DNA from: Nitrospira sp.
GTDB taxonomy: Bacteria > Nitrospirota > Nitrospiria > Nitrospirales > Nitrospiraceae
Length of the DNA stretch: 14,559 nucleotides
Direction of reading: 5' to 3'
Assembly (NCBI GenBank): GCA_025935475.1
Contig: JAICVE010000022.1
Location: forward strand, 1 to 14,559
Shown: positions 6,789 through 13,633 of the stretch, piece after piece
How the letters are laid out: every line of letters begins with the position of its first letter
Numbering within the stretch: the first letter of the stretch is position 1
The notes under the pieces: generated by a model
Database searches by the model: none
Seen by the model: only the letters and a program-made list of their open reading frames with translations
Told to the model about the DNA's origin: nothing
Program-made: the position numbers and the translations under genes

Positions 6789-7391
6789 ATGGCTGTTGAT
6801 CAACAGGGTTTGCTGGCGCGCTTAGTGAGAGAACTCGTCCGGTTGCCGGGGATCGGGCAAAAGACGGCACAACGCTTGGCCTTTCATCTGCTCAAGGCCG
6901 AACGGGAGGAGGCCTTACGGCTGGCCGATGCCATCCGCGCTGTCAAAGACGGTCTCTCGTTTTGCCGTCAATGCCGGAATATCGCCGAAGGGGAGCTGTG
7001 CGAGTACTGTTTGGATCCGAAGCGCGATCAGACCCGAATCCTCGTCGTGGAGGAGCCCAGTACGCTGTATGCCGTTGAGCGGGCTGGCGCCTACCGCGGA
7101 CTGTATCATGTCTTACTCGGCGCTCTTTCTCCTCTCGATGGGATCGGCCCCTCGGATATCCGCGCCGAAGAGCTGATCGATCGCGTCAAACTCGGCGGTG
7201 TCCAAGAGGTCATTCTCGCGACCAACCCTACCATCGAGGGTGAAGCCACCGCCATTTATCTGACCAATCAATTGAAGCCGCTGGGCGTGCGGGTTTCCCG
7301 GATCGCCTACGGCATTCCAGTCGGCATGGACATCGAGTATGCCGATGAAGTCACCCTGTTGAAGTCCATTGAAGGCCGCCGCGATCTCTAA
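6789..7391 (+). CDS. recR: Recombination mediator RecR
   Basis: The 200-aa protein forms a ring-like tetramer that works with RecO (and RecF) to load RecA on SSB-coated gaps. Visible in order are a helix-hairpin-helix (LPGIGQKTAQRLAFHLL, 19-35), a Cys4 zinc finger (C59, C62, C71, C74), and a Toprim domain from ILVVEEP (about 83) through the DGIGPSDIR and ATNPTIEGEATA segments, ending with YGIPVGMDIEYAD. Length and composition are typical. It starts 10 bp after ybaB. No Shine-Dalgarno is obvious before the ATG, so translation probably depends on coupling to ybaB. It is the last gene of the dnaX cluster, since a new promoter follows at 7412. Confidence 0.97.
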   Translation: MAVDQQGLLARLVRELVRLPGIGQKTAQRLAFHLLKAEREEALRLADAIRAVKDGLSFCRQCRNIAEGELCEYCLDPKRDQTRILVVEEPSTLYAVERAGAYRGLYHVLLGALSPLDGIGPSDIRAEELIDRVKLGGVQEVILATNPTIEGEATAIYLTNQLKPLGVRVSRIAYGIPVGMDIEYADEVTLLKSIEGRRDL

Positions 7392-7411
7392 GCCGGCTGG
7401 CGCCTTTTCCA

Positions 7412-7441
7412 TTGACCACATTTCAAAGGCCCTGTTATAGT
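7412..7441 (+). promoter_or_regulatory. Promoter of the DksA/TraR-like gene
   Basis: TTGACC (7412-7417, 5/6) and TATAGT (7436-7441, 5/6) are 18 bp apart. The expected start near 7448 gives a leader of about 25 nt before the ATG at 7474. Confidence 0.65.
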
Positions 7442-7473
7442 TTCACCTTCATTTTTCCTGTGACTGGTGTTGA

Positions 7474-7902
7474 ATGAAAACACGGAACTCGGCTAAGCGG
7501 CCGGCGCGGAGGACATCTGTTGCGGCCAAGCGAGCCCGCAAGCCGGCAGCTGGAGGCAAATACAGCGCCATCAGACGAGAATTGGAAAAACAGCGTCAAG
7601 CCATTCTGGATGAGACCGGTGAAGGTCTCACCAAGCGCGAGCGGCCGGAGGCGTTTCCGGACGTCAGTGATCAGGCTTCTGCCGAAGTGGACCAGAACTT
7701 TTCCATGCGGATCAAGGAACGGGAGCAGAAACTGCTGAAGAAGATCGATGAGGCGCTGGATCGGATGAACAAGAACATCTACGGCATCTGCGAACGCTGC
7801 GAAGAAGAGATTCCCTACCAACGTTTGAAAGCCCGCCCGGTGACCACGCTCTGTATCGCCTGCAAGACTCTCCAGGAGCAGGAAGAAAAAGTCCGCAGGT
7901 AG
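7474..7902 (+). CDS. DksA/TraR-type C4 zinc-finger transcription factor
   Basis: The 142-aa protein has a coiled-coil segment (about 30-100) and a C-terminal DksA/TraR zinc finger with C106, C109, C127 and C130, preceded by the usual YGIC. DksA-family proteins insert a coiled coil into the RNA polymerase secondary channel and, often with ppGpp, tune rRNA and stress promoters. The acidic segment PDVSDQASAEVD (62-73) sits where DksA carries its functional tip aspartates. Residues 1-29 form an unusual Lys/Arg/Ala-rich extension. The ATG at 7474 has only a weak GGTG upstream. The gene is transcribed from its own promoter. Whether it acts as true DksA or as one of the shorter paralogues cannot be decided here. 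Confidence 0.88.
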   Translation: MKTRNSAKRPARRTSVAAKRARKPAAGGKYSAIRRELEKQRQAILDETGEGLTKRERPEAFPDVSDQASAEVDQNFSMRIKEREQKLLKKIDEALDRMNKNIYGICERCEEEIPYQRLKARPVTTLCIACKTLQEQEEKVRR

Positions 7903-7906
7903 TTTT

Positions 7907-9076
7907 CTATTTCTGGGGTCTGAGCTTTTTGACCCGTTGCTGCACAAGGGCGATGCGGTCCGCTTCCTCCGGAATGCCCTCCACAAGCGCAAGGTACGTC
8001 TCATACTCCGACAGCGCGCGCTTGGGATTCGTCGGTTCAATCGTCTCGGCCAAATTGAAGCGGGCAATGGCGTAATTCGGTCGAAGGGTGACAGCCTTTT
8101 CAAATGACGCCAAGGCTCCCGCCTTGTCGCCCAATTTCAGCTGGGTTGAGCCGAGATTGTTGAGAATCTCCGGCGTATTGGGCCTGATCGCCAGCGACTG
8201 AAGCATCTCTGCTTTGGCCTTCTCGTACTGCCCCAACCCGAACAAGGACTGGCCGAGCTTGTGGTGCGCTTCCGCAAGCCATACCTTAGTGTTGAATCCG
8301 CTCTCGATGGATTTGCGATAGGCATCGGCTGAGATTTCGTATTGCTGGACGCCGCAATAGGAGAGTTGCGCCGTTTGCCCGCGGGCGAATTGTTGCAGCG
8401 ACAGGAACGGCTCTTTGTCCTCGGCGCCTTGACTGTCCACCTGCTGTCCCGGTTGGTTCCCGGTCGGCTGACGCAAACGGTTCAAGAACTCCCGGCGATA
8501 CGGCGAAAACAATCTGACGTATGGATCGATGGTGACGGAGGCTTGGAGCAAGGTCGGGTGCTCGCGGGCGCTGATCACAAGATATTGCGTCGTGGTTTTT
8601 TCGTCGCCAGTTTCATACAGCGAACTGGAATCCATGTTGGATTTCCCAGAGAAGTTTGCAACGGTCAAGTAGAACTCCAGGGTGGGCTTCAGGAGAGTGA
8701 GCGTATGGCGGAGGACTGAATACGGCGCGAGATCGAGGCCTGAAGAAAACGTGAAGAGCGTTCCCACGAGAGTGCCGTCCTCATCGAAAAAATAGGATTC
8801 ATCCCCATGGGACGCGCTGCGGTCCGCCGGGATCATGAGTTCTTGTCCCGATCCCCAAGCCTTGGTGACGAGCGTGGAGTGGGGGTGCTGTTGAAGAAAT
8901 GCCGCCTTACGCTGACAGAGGGTGCCTGGTTTGAGCAGCGCCAAGTCTGTTTCCGAGGGCGGGAGATTCTGGTGGCGGGGATTCGGGGTCTCGCAGCCTG
9001 TCAGCAAAAGGCCAATTAGGGTCATGAACGCGCTTAGTGCGAATGAAAGCGCCCGGTGTCGAGGTATGGCCATCAT
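7907..9076 (-). CDS. TPR-repeat lipoprotein
   Basis: The 389-aa lipoprotein starts at one of two adjacent ATGs (9076 or 9073), has a signal peptide ending LLLTGC, and has a lipidated Cys at residue 28 (from 9076). Residues about 30-240 are an unrecognised domain with a Gln/Gly-rich stretch (GNQPGQQVDSQG). Residues about 266-365 hold at least two clear TPRs: AEAHHKLGQSLFGLGQYEKA and PEILNNLGSTQLKLGDKAGA. A third, degenerate one follows. The TPRs suggest protein binding at an envelope membrane. The open frame continues up to a TTG at 9133, but that codon lies at the foot of a terminator hairpin, so the shorter start is preferred. No good Shine-Dalgarno or promoter is seen. It converges on the DksA-like gene with a 4-bp gap. 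Confidence 0.8.
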   Translation of the reverse strand: MMAIPRHRALSFALSAFMTLIGLLLTGCETPNPRHQNLPPSETDLALLKPGTLCQRKAAFLQQHPHSTLVTKAWGSGQELMIPADRSASHGDESYFFDEDGTLVGTLFTFSSGLDLAPYSVLRHTLTLLKPTLEFYLTVANFSGKSNMDSSSLYETGDEKTTTQYLVISAREHPTLLQASVTIDPYVRLFSPYRREFLNRLRQPTGNQPGQQVDSQGAEDKEPFLSLQQFARGQTAQLSYCGVQQYEISADAYRKSIESGFNTKVWLAEAHHKLGQSLFGLGQYEKAKAEMLQSLAIRPNTPEILNNLGSTQLKLGDKAGALASFEKAVTLRPNYAIARFNLAETIEPTNPKRALSEYETYLALVEGIPEEADRIALVQQRVKKLRPQK

Positions 9077-9132
9077 GTGGATGAGAAGCAGAATACCGAA
9101 AGAGGGAGGGGTTTGCCAGACCTGAGACAACA

Positions 9133-9162
9133 ACGCCGCGTTCGCAGGGACGAACGCGGCGT
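9133..9162 (-). terminator. Intrinsic terminator of the 9188-9535 lipoprotein gene
   Basis: A perfect 12-bp stem (9133-9144 with 9151-9162, arms ACGCCGCGTTCG and complement) encloses a 6-nt loop. On the minus strand it is followed by TGTTGTCT, a moderately U-rich tail. It lies 25 bp after that gene's stop. Confidence 0.75.
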
Positions 9163-9187
9163 GTCGGAAGACGAAGTTGGGCGTCGA

Positions 9188-9535
9188 TTAATAGCGCGAA
9201 GAATGCCGACGCTGGTCATGCAGCATCGCGTCTTCGCTGGTATACCCGAAGAGATAGGGCATGCTGCCCGTGAGGGAGTACACTGGCCGGTTGAAGCCAT
9301 AGTCGAGGACCTGTCCCACGGGATGCAAGAGAAACCCCAGCCAGCGCCAGGGATTGTCATTTAAGGGTGAGCCGGCGGACACGTCCGTGTAGACGAGGGC
9401 CGTGCTATCCATCACGCTATAGATGCTGGCGGGGGCCACATAGCCGATATCACCCTCAGCCGTTTGCTGATGGCCGGCACAGCCGACCAAACCGGCGATC
9501 AGAAACAGACTAACCGCGATCAGTTTTGTTTTCAT
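9188..9535 (-). CDS. Small lipoprotein, unknown function
   Basis: The 115-aa protein has a classic lipoprotein signal: MKTK, a hydrophobic core, then the lipobox LVGC with Cys at residue 19. The mature part has no recognised domain. It carries an aromatic and Pro-rich segment (NPWRWLGFLLHPVGQVLDYG, about 61-80) that may be a short amphipathic or re-entrant membrane helix, then PVYSLTGSMPYLFGYTSEDA and a basic tail. The start at 9535 has GAGG about 7 nt upstream. The promoter at 9592-9620 precedes it and an intrinsic terminator follows, so it is a single-gene transcript. It resembles small envelope proteins I have seen only as hypothetical entries. Confidence 0.75.
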   Translation of the reverse strand: MKTKLIAVSLFLIAGLVGCAGHQQTAEGDIGYVAPASIYSVMDSTALVYTDVSAGSPLNDNPWRWLGFLLHPVGQVLDYGFNRPVYSLTGSMPYLFGYTSEDAMLHDQRRHSSRY

Positions 9536-9591
9536 ACTCTTCCCTCGCGTCCTGACTCAATGGCGATAAGCGATGCATGCTGACTGAGGAA

Positions 9592-9620
9592 AGTGTAGCC
9601 GAGGGCCACGGTTCTGTCCA
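9592..9620 (-). promoter_or_regulatory. Promoter of the small lipoprotein gene
   Basis: On the minus strand TGGACA (5/6) and TACACT (4/6) are 17 bp apart. The start would be near 9585, leaving a leader of about 50 nt before the ATG at 9535. Confidence 0.5.
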
Positions 9621-9715
9621 GAAAACGGCGGGTTTCCACAACAGGCGATCCAGTGGCCTCTAAGATGAGGATTTTCTATGAGATTTTGAGGAGATATAGC
9701 TTGCCCCGTCCCTAA

Positions 9716-9743
9716 GCTCCACCCTCGTGGGCAGCGGCGGAGC
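9716..9743 (-). terminator. Hairpin downstream of the zinc-ribbon gene, possible terminator
   Basis: On the minus strand GCTCCGCC pairs with GGTGGAGC (8 bp, one G-U) around a 12-nt loop, 16 bp after the stop at 9760. The following TTAGGG is poor in T, so termination is uncertain. The rest of the 9536-9759 gap holds only the promoter at 9592-9620. Confidence 0.35.
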
Positions 9744-9759
9744 CCTCGCAATGTGGATA

Positions 9760-10050
9760 CTAGATTGATACGCCTGTCCGCTGGAACCCGGGATCCTTCA
9801 TCACCAACTGCACTCGCCATTCGGACACGGCACTGCTACGGAGTTCGCCCAGCGCGCGGAACAGGTGCTCAAGCGCCGTGGCCTGCGGACTGTTGACGGC
9901 AAACCACTCTCCACGGCAATGAAAGCAGCGTTCGGGTGGATCGCCTTGGAGCCGCGCCACGGGAAACTCCGCCGACGCATGACAGTGCCCACAAGTGATC
10001 TTGATCGCTGTGAGATCATCCAAATTGATATTCAACAATTTGTCACTCAT
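9760..10050 (-). CDS. Small zinc-ribbon protein, unknown function
   Basis: The 96-aa cytoplasmic-looking protein has two CxxC knuckles, CGHC (C20, C23) and CFHC (C42, C45), 18 residues apart. This is the spacing of a rubredoxin-like or zinc-ribbon fold. The C-terminal half (about 50-96) is predicted helical followed by a strand (EWRVQLVM). There is no signal peptide or membrane segment. The start at 10050 has AAGGA 7 nt upstream. It lies 126 bp downstream of tRNA-Val on the same strand and no clear separate promoter was seen, so readthrough from the tRNA promoter is possible. A nucleic-acid or protein-binding role is likely for such a ribbon, but no family is recognised. Confidence 0.72.
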   Translation of the reverse strand: MSDKLLNINLDDLTAIKITCGHCHASAEFPVARLQGDPPERCFHCRGEWFAVNSPQATALEHLFRALGELRSSAVSEWRVQLVMKDPGFQRTGVSI

Positions 10051-10176
10051 TCTCGAGTCCTTTCATCGCAGAGCAGTCTTGTCTTCACGTGCGGATGACA
10101 CGAACACTGCAAGCCCTGTCTTCTGAAAATCGCGCCTCTGGTGGGAATACCGGGGTCTCGCAAGTACTTGAAGAGA

Positions 10177-10251
10177 TGGTGGGCGATACAGGTATCGAAC
10201 CTGTGGCCTCTTCCGTGTGAAGGAAGCGCTCTACCACTGAGCTAATCGCCC
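10177..10251 (-). tRNA. tRNA-Val (anticodon CAC)
   Basis: On the minus strand the acceptor GGGCGAT pairs with ATCGCCC, followed by A and an encoded CCA. The D arm contains AGCTCAGTGGTAGAGC. The anticodon stem CTTCC/GGAAG encloses TTCACAC with anticodon CAC (10217-10219), reading GUG. The T arm CAGG-TTCGATA-CCTG is standard. Length is 75 nt. Confidence 0.96.
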
Positions 10252-10260
10252 ATCGACGCG

Positions 10261-10290
10261 AGTCTAGCATGAGGGTTTGGCGAGGTTCAA
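10261..10290 (-). promoter_or_regulatory. Promoter of tRNA-Val
   Basis: On the minus strand TTGAAC (4/6) and TAGACT (4/6) are 18 bp apart, with an extended -10 TGC before the hexamer. The start would lie about 3 nt before the mature tRNA. Confidence 0.5.
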
Positions 10291-10333
10291 CGCGCGCAGG
10301 CTCTGACACTTCGAGTGTCGAGGCATGCTTGCC

Positions 10334-10363
10334 TTGACATCTCCAAAAGACGATTTCTACAAT
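10334..10363 (+). promoter_or_regulatory. Promoter of trmFO-xerC
   Basis: A consensus TTGACA (10334-10339) and TACAAT (10358-10363, 5/6) are 18 bp apart. Transcription would start near 10370, downstream of the longest possible ORF start, which supports the trmFO start at 10403. Confidence 0.75.
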
Positions 10364-10402
10364 GTCTTTTCTTCACCTCAGCTCTCTCGGAGTCCCTCAC
10401 AG

Positions 10403-11716
10403 ATGCGCGAAGACATCATGATTATCGGCGGTGGTTTGGCCGGTTCGGAAGCGGCTTGGCAGGCGGCCAACGCGGGAGCCAAGGTGACGCTCTATGAAAT
10501 GCGTCCGAAGGAAGCGACCCCGGCGCACAAGACGGGGGGGTTGGCCGAACTCGTCTGTTCGAATTCACTCGGCTCCACCGACCCGTTGAATGCCGCAGGC
10601 ATTCTGAAAGCAGAGATGCGGCGCCAGGGATCGCTCATCATCAAGATTGCCGACGAAGTACGGGTGCCGGCCGGATCGGCGCTCGCGGTCGATCGGGAGC
10701 AGTTTTCCTTGAAAATTACCCAGGCGCTCGAGGGACATCCCAATGTCCGCATTCTTCGAGAGGAAATCACGCACATTCCGACCGACGCTGTCTGTATCGT
10801 GGCGACCGGTCCGCTGACCTCCGACAAACTCTCGCAGGCTGTCGCGCGACTGACGCAATCGAATCACCTCTATTTTTATGACGCAATTTCACCGATCGTC
10901 GATGCGGAGTCTATCAATCTGGACGTGGCCTTTCGGGCGTCACGGTATGACAAGGGCGGCGACGATTATCTCAACTGCCCGATGGATGAGCCGACCTATC
11001 ACCACTTCTATGAGGCCCTGCTGGCGGCGGAAAAGGTCCAGCCCAAAGCGTTTGAACAAATTCCCTATTTTGAAGCGTGCCTGCCGATCGAAGTCATGGC
11101 CGAGCGCGGCAGACAGACCATGCAGTTTGGTCCGTTGAAGCCTGTGGGCCTGGAGACTTCGGACGGCACCCGGCCGTATGCCGTCGTGCAACTCCGAACG
11201 GAAAACGCCCACCGCTCCTGCTATAACATGGTAGGATTTCAGACTCGCTTGACGTATGGTGAGCAGAAGCGTGTGTTTCGCATGATCCCCGGACTGGAGC
11301 AGGCGGAATTTCTCCGCTACGGCAGCCTACACCGCAATACATTCATCAACTCACCACACCTCTTACGGAACACGCTGCAGTTCAAAGAGCGCGGCACCCT
11401 GTTCTTCGCCGGCCAATTGGTTGGCGTGGAAGGCTATACGGATTCAGCGGCGATGGGCGGTCTTGCCGGCATCAACGCTGTCCGCGGACTTCGCGGTCTG
11501 CCGTTGGTTACCCCTCCTCCCACAACGGCTCACGGCTGTCTCGTGTCCTACATCACCGGCACCGACCCGCGGCACTTTCAACCGATGAACATGAATTTCG
11601 GACTCTTCCCGCCCCTCTCCGTGAGGGTCAGAGACAAGGAGGAAAAGCGACAGCTCATTTCGCAGCGAGCGCTTGAGGACCATGCCGCATGGATGAGCCG
11701 ATCAGGGCTTTCATAG
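10403..11716 (+). CDS. trmFO: Folate-dependent tRNA (m5U54) methyltransferase TrmFO
   Basis: The 437-aa flavoprotein methylates U54 in the tRNA T loop using methylenetetrahydrofolate and reduced FAD. The dinucleotide-binding motif IIGGGLAGSEAA lies at residues 7-18. A conserved Cys in ELVCSNSLGS (C52) and one in DYLNCPMDEP are the cysteines expected in the family. The C-terminal FAD segment reads GTLFFAGQLVGVEGYTDSAA. The length is typical. An in-frame ATG exists at 10325, but the promoter lies downstream of it and no Shine-Dalgarno precedes it; the ATG at 10403 has GGAG about 10 nt upstream. The end overlaps xerC by 28 bp, as in the conserved trmFO-xerC pair of Firmicutes and Geobacter. Confidence 0.96.
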   Translation: MREDIMIIGGGLAGSEAAWQAANAGAKVTLYEMRPKEATPAHKTGGLAELVCSNSLGSTDPLNAAGILKAEMRRQGSLIIKIADEVRVPAGSALAVDREQFSLKITQALEGHPNVRILREEITHIPTDAVCIVATGPLTSDKLSQAVARLTQSNHLYFYDAISPIVDAESINLDVAFRASRYDKGGDDYLNCPMDEPTYHHFYEALLAAEKVQPKAFEQIPYFEACLPIEVMAERGRQTMQFGPLKPVGLETSDGTRPYAVVQLRTENAHRSCYNMVGFQTRLTYGEQKRVFRMIPGLEQAEFLRYGSLHRNTFINSPHLLRNTLQFKERGTLFFAGQLVGVEGYTDSAAMGGLAGINAVRGLRGLPLVTPPPTTAHGCLVSYITGTDPRHFQPMNMNFGLFPPLSVRVRDKEEKRQLISQRALEDHAAWMSRSGLS

Positions 11717-12624
11717 GGTTTCTTCGGGCCGAACAGCGGGCTTCACCGGAAACCCTCCGCAATTACGCGTCAGACTTACGGCAGCTCCACAGGTTTCTCC
11801 TTTCACGTAGGCTGGTGTCTTCTCCGATCGATCCCAATTCGCTCTCCTCGGATGCCGTCCGGGCATATCTCCAATGGCTTGATCAGAAAGGCAACAAACC
11901 GTCCTCGCTGGCGCGAAAGCTTGCGGCGGTGAGAAGTTTTTACCGCTACCTCTCGCGTCGCGGCATGGTGAACGGCAATCCGGTCGACGGGATGCGCACG
12001 CCCAAACAACCCAAACTACTCCCCCGTGTCCTGACGAAAGATGATGCCGATGCCCTGATGACTTTCCCCGCGGGGCTGACGGTCTGGTCGTTGCGGGACC
12101 GCGCATTGCTCGAAACCCTCTATTCCACTGGGGCGCGCGTGGGCGAGCTGGTGGCGCTCGACATCGGGGACGTCCGCGAGCTGGAAGGGCTGGTCCGTTT
12201 GCAGGGAAAGGGACGGAAGGAGCGGATTGTGCCCATCGGCGAGATGGCGCTAGACGCGATCCGACGCTACCGCCTGAGTCTTCCGTTGCAATCCGCCGGT
12301 GGCCCGCCGCGGGCGTTGTTTTGTAACCAGCGAGGCGGGAGGTTGACCAGCCGGAGCGTGGCTCGCGTTGTGAATAGGTATTCGAGCCGGCTCGCGGGCG
12401 GAGCGGTCAGCCCTCACGCGCTGCGTCATTCCTTTGCCACGCATCTGCTGGACGAGGGCGCCGACCTTCGCAGCATTCAGGAGATGTTGGGGCATGCGTC
12501 GCTCAGGACGACGCAACGGTACACACACGTGGCCACCGATCAGTTGTTGGCCGTGTATGATCGAGCCCATCCGAGGGCCGGTCGGCCGGCCGATCCTCGA
12601 CCCGCCAAGGGGGAGAAGCGGTGA
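11689..12624 (+). CDS. xerC: Tyrosine recombinase XerC/XerD type
   Basis: The 311-aa site-specific recombinase resolves chromosome dimers at dif near division. An N-terminal SAM-like core-binding domain (about 1-90) precedes the catalytic domain with the full active set: R150 (STGARVGEL), K174 (GKGRKER), H243 and R246 (HALRHSF), H269 (LGHASL) and nucleophile Y278 (RYTHV). The ATG at 11689 has GAGGA about 9 nt upstream. It overlaps trmFO by 28 bp, so the two are co-transcribed and probably coupled. The neighbourhood (trmFO) favours the housekeeping XerC name over XerD or a phage integrase. The Pro/Arg-rich tail (RPADPRPAKGEKR) is an ordinary end extension. Confidence 0.92.
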   Translation: MDEPIRAFIGFLRAEQRASPETLRNYASDLRQLHRFLLSRRLVSSPIDPNSLSSDAVRAYLQWLDQKGNKPSSLARKLAAVRSFYRYLSRRGMVNGNPVDGMRTPKQPKLLPRVLTKDDADALMTFPAGLTVWSLRDRALLETLYSTGARVGELVALDIGDVRELEGLVRLQGKGRKERIVPIGEMALDAIRRYRLSLPLQSAGGPPRALFCNQRGGRLTSRSVARVVNRYSSRLAGGAVSPHALRHSFATHLLDEGADLRSIQEMLGHASLRTTQRYTHVATDQLLAVYDRAHPRAGRPADPRPAKGEKR

Positions 12625-12639
12625 CAGCGCTGCTCTCCC
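12611..12639 (+). terminator. Hairpin over the xerC stop, possible weak terminator
   Basis: GGGAGAAGC pairs with GCT-(GC bulge)-TCTCCC around a 9-nt loop that contains the xerC stop codon. GAATTTC follows, a poor T tract. Weak or partial termination before argB is possible. Confidence 0.35.
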
Positions 12640-12720
12640 GAATTTCACTGGGCCTCAAGTGGCTCATCGTGCTATGGTCGCGCCTGTCAATGGGGTAATC
12701 GACCTTCTGGGGAGCCGACG

Positions 12721-13617
12721 ATGAACAAGCTCATTCGGAAAGCCAACGTGCTCATCGAGGCCTTGCCGTACATCCGTACGTTTCGCGGCAAGACGATCGT
12801 GATCAAGTACGGCGGCAACGCGATGACCGAATCGTCGTTGAAGGAACGGTTCGCGCAGGACGTCGTGCTCTTGAAGTATGTGGGGCTCAATCCCGTCATC
12901 ATCCATGGAGGGGGCCCGCAGATCGACGAGATGCTCGACCGCCTTGGCATCGAATCGAAGTTTTTGTACGGCGTGCGCGTCACGAACGAAGCGACCATGG
13001 AGATAGTTGAGATGGTGCTGGCGGGCAAGATCAACATGGAGATCACGGATCTGATCAACCGCCACGGCGGGAGCGCCGTCGGTCTCAGCGGAAAAGACGG
13101 AGGGTTGATCCTGTCGAAGCCCTTGACGGCGCGGGCATGGGCGGAAAGTCTGGAACGGGATCTCGATGAAGATGACGCCGAGAGCGATTTCGGTTTCGTG
13201 GGAGATATCGAGAAGGTCGATCCTAGCCTATTGTTTAAGCTGCAGGGCGACCACTATATTCCGGTCATCGCTCCTATCGGGACCGACCGGGAGGGCAACA
13301 CCTATAATATCAATGCCGACCTCGTGGCCGGAGCGATCGCCGGAGCATTGCACGCGGAAAAGCTTGTCATGATGACGGATATCAAGGGCATTCGCGATGC
13401 CAAGGGACGCCATCTGTCCACCGTCTCACGCAAGGACGTCCAGCGGATGGTCAAGAAAGGCACGATCACCGAAGGCATGCTGCCCAAAGTGCACGCGTGC
13501 CTGGACGCCCTGGAACAGGGAGTGGGCAAAGCCCACATCATCGACGGCCGCATACCGCATGCCATTCTTCTTGAGGTATTCACGCGCAAAGGCATCGGTA
13601 CCGAAATCACGGCCTAG
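12721..13617 (+). CDS. argB: Acetylglutamate kinase
   Basis: The 298-aa amino acid kinase phosphorylates N-acetylglutamate in the second step of arginine synthesis. The ATP-site motif VIKYGGNAM (27-35), the substrate motif IIHGGGPQID, FLYGVRVTNEATMEIVEMV, and the C-terminal IAPIGTDREGNTYNINAD segment are all family hallmarks. The N-terminal helix before the kinase fold (residues 1-20, NKLIRKANVLIEALPYI) is the kind found in hexameric, arginine-inhibited enzymes, which suggests feedback control. The ATG at 12721 has GGGGAG 7 nt upstream. A 96-bp gap separates it from xerC, with no convincing promoter, so it may be read from the trmFO promoter past the weak hairpin at 12611-12639. Confidence 0.97.
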   Translation: MNKLIRKANVLIEALPYIRTFRGKTIVIKYGGNAMTESSLKERFAQDVVLLKYVGLNPVIIHGGGPQIDEMLDRLGIESKFLYGVRVTNEATMEIVEMVLAGKINMEITDLINRHGGSAVGLSGKDGGLILSKPLTARAWAESLERDLDEDDAESDFGFVGDIEKVDPSLLFKLQGDHYIPVIAPIGTDREGNTYNINADLVAGAIAGALHAEKLVMMTDIKGIRDAKGRHLSTVSRKDVQRMVKKGTITEGMLPKVHACLDALEQGVGKAHIIDGRIPHAILLEVFTRKGIGTEITA

Positions 13618-13633
13618 CACCGCTGACCTTCCC

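Noticed and set aside
9077..9133. 19-codon extension of the TPR lipoprotein from a TTG
   Set aside because: The TTG sits at the base of the terminator hairpin and the extension would spoil the lipoprotein signal peptide.
10161..10170. 10-bp palindrome CAAGTACTTG beside tRNA-Val
   Set aside because: It is short, isolated and not linked to a promoter, so chance is the simplest explanation.
10325..10402. 26-codon extension of trmFO
   Set aside because: It overlaps the promoter, and the family begins at MREDIMIIGGG.
13397..13633. 79-codon extension of the peptidase inside argB
   Set aside because: The peptide has no domain content and is the +1 shadow of the conserved argB C terminus.
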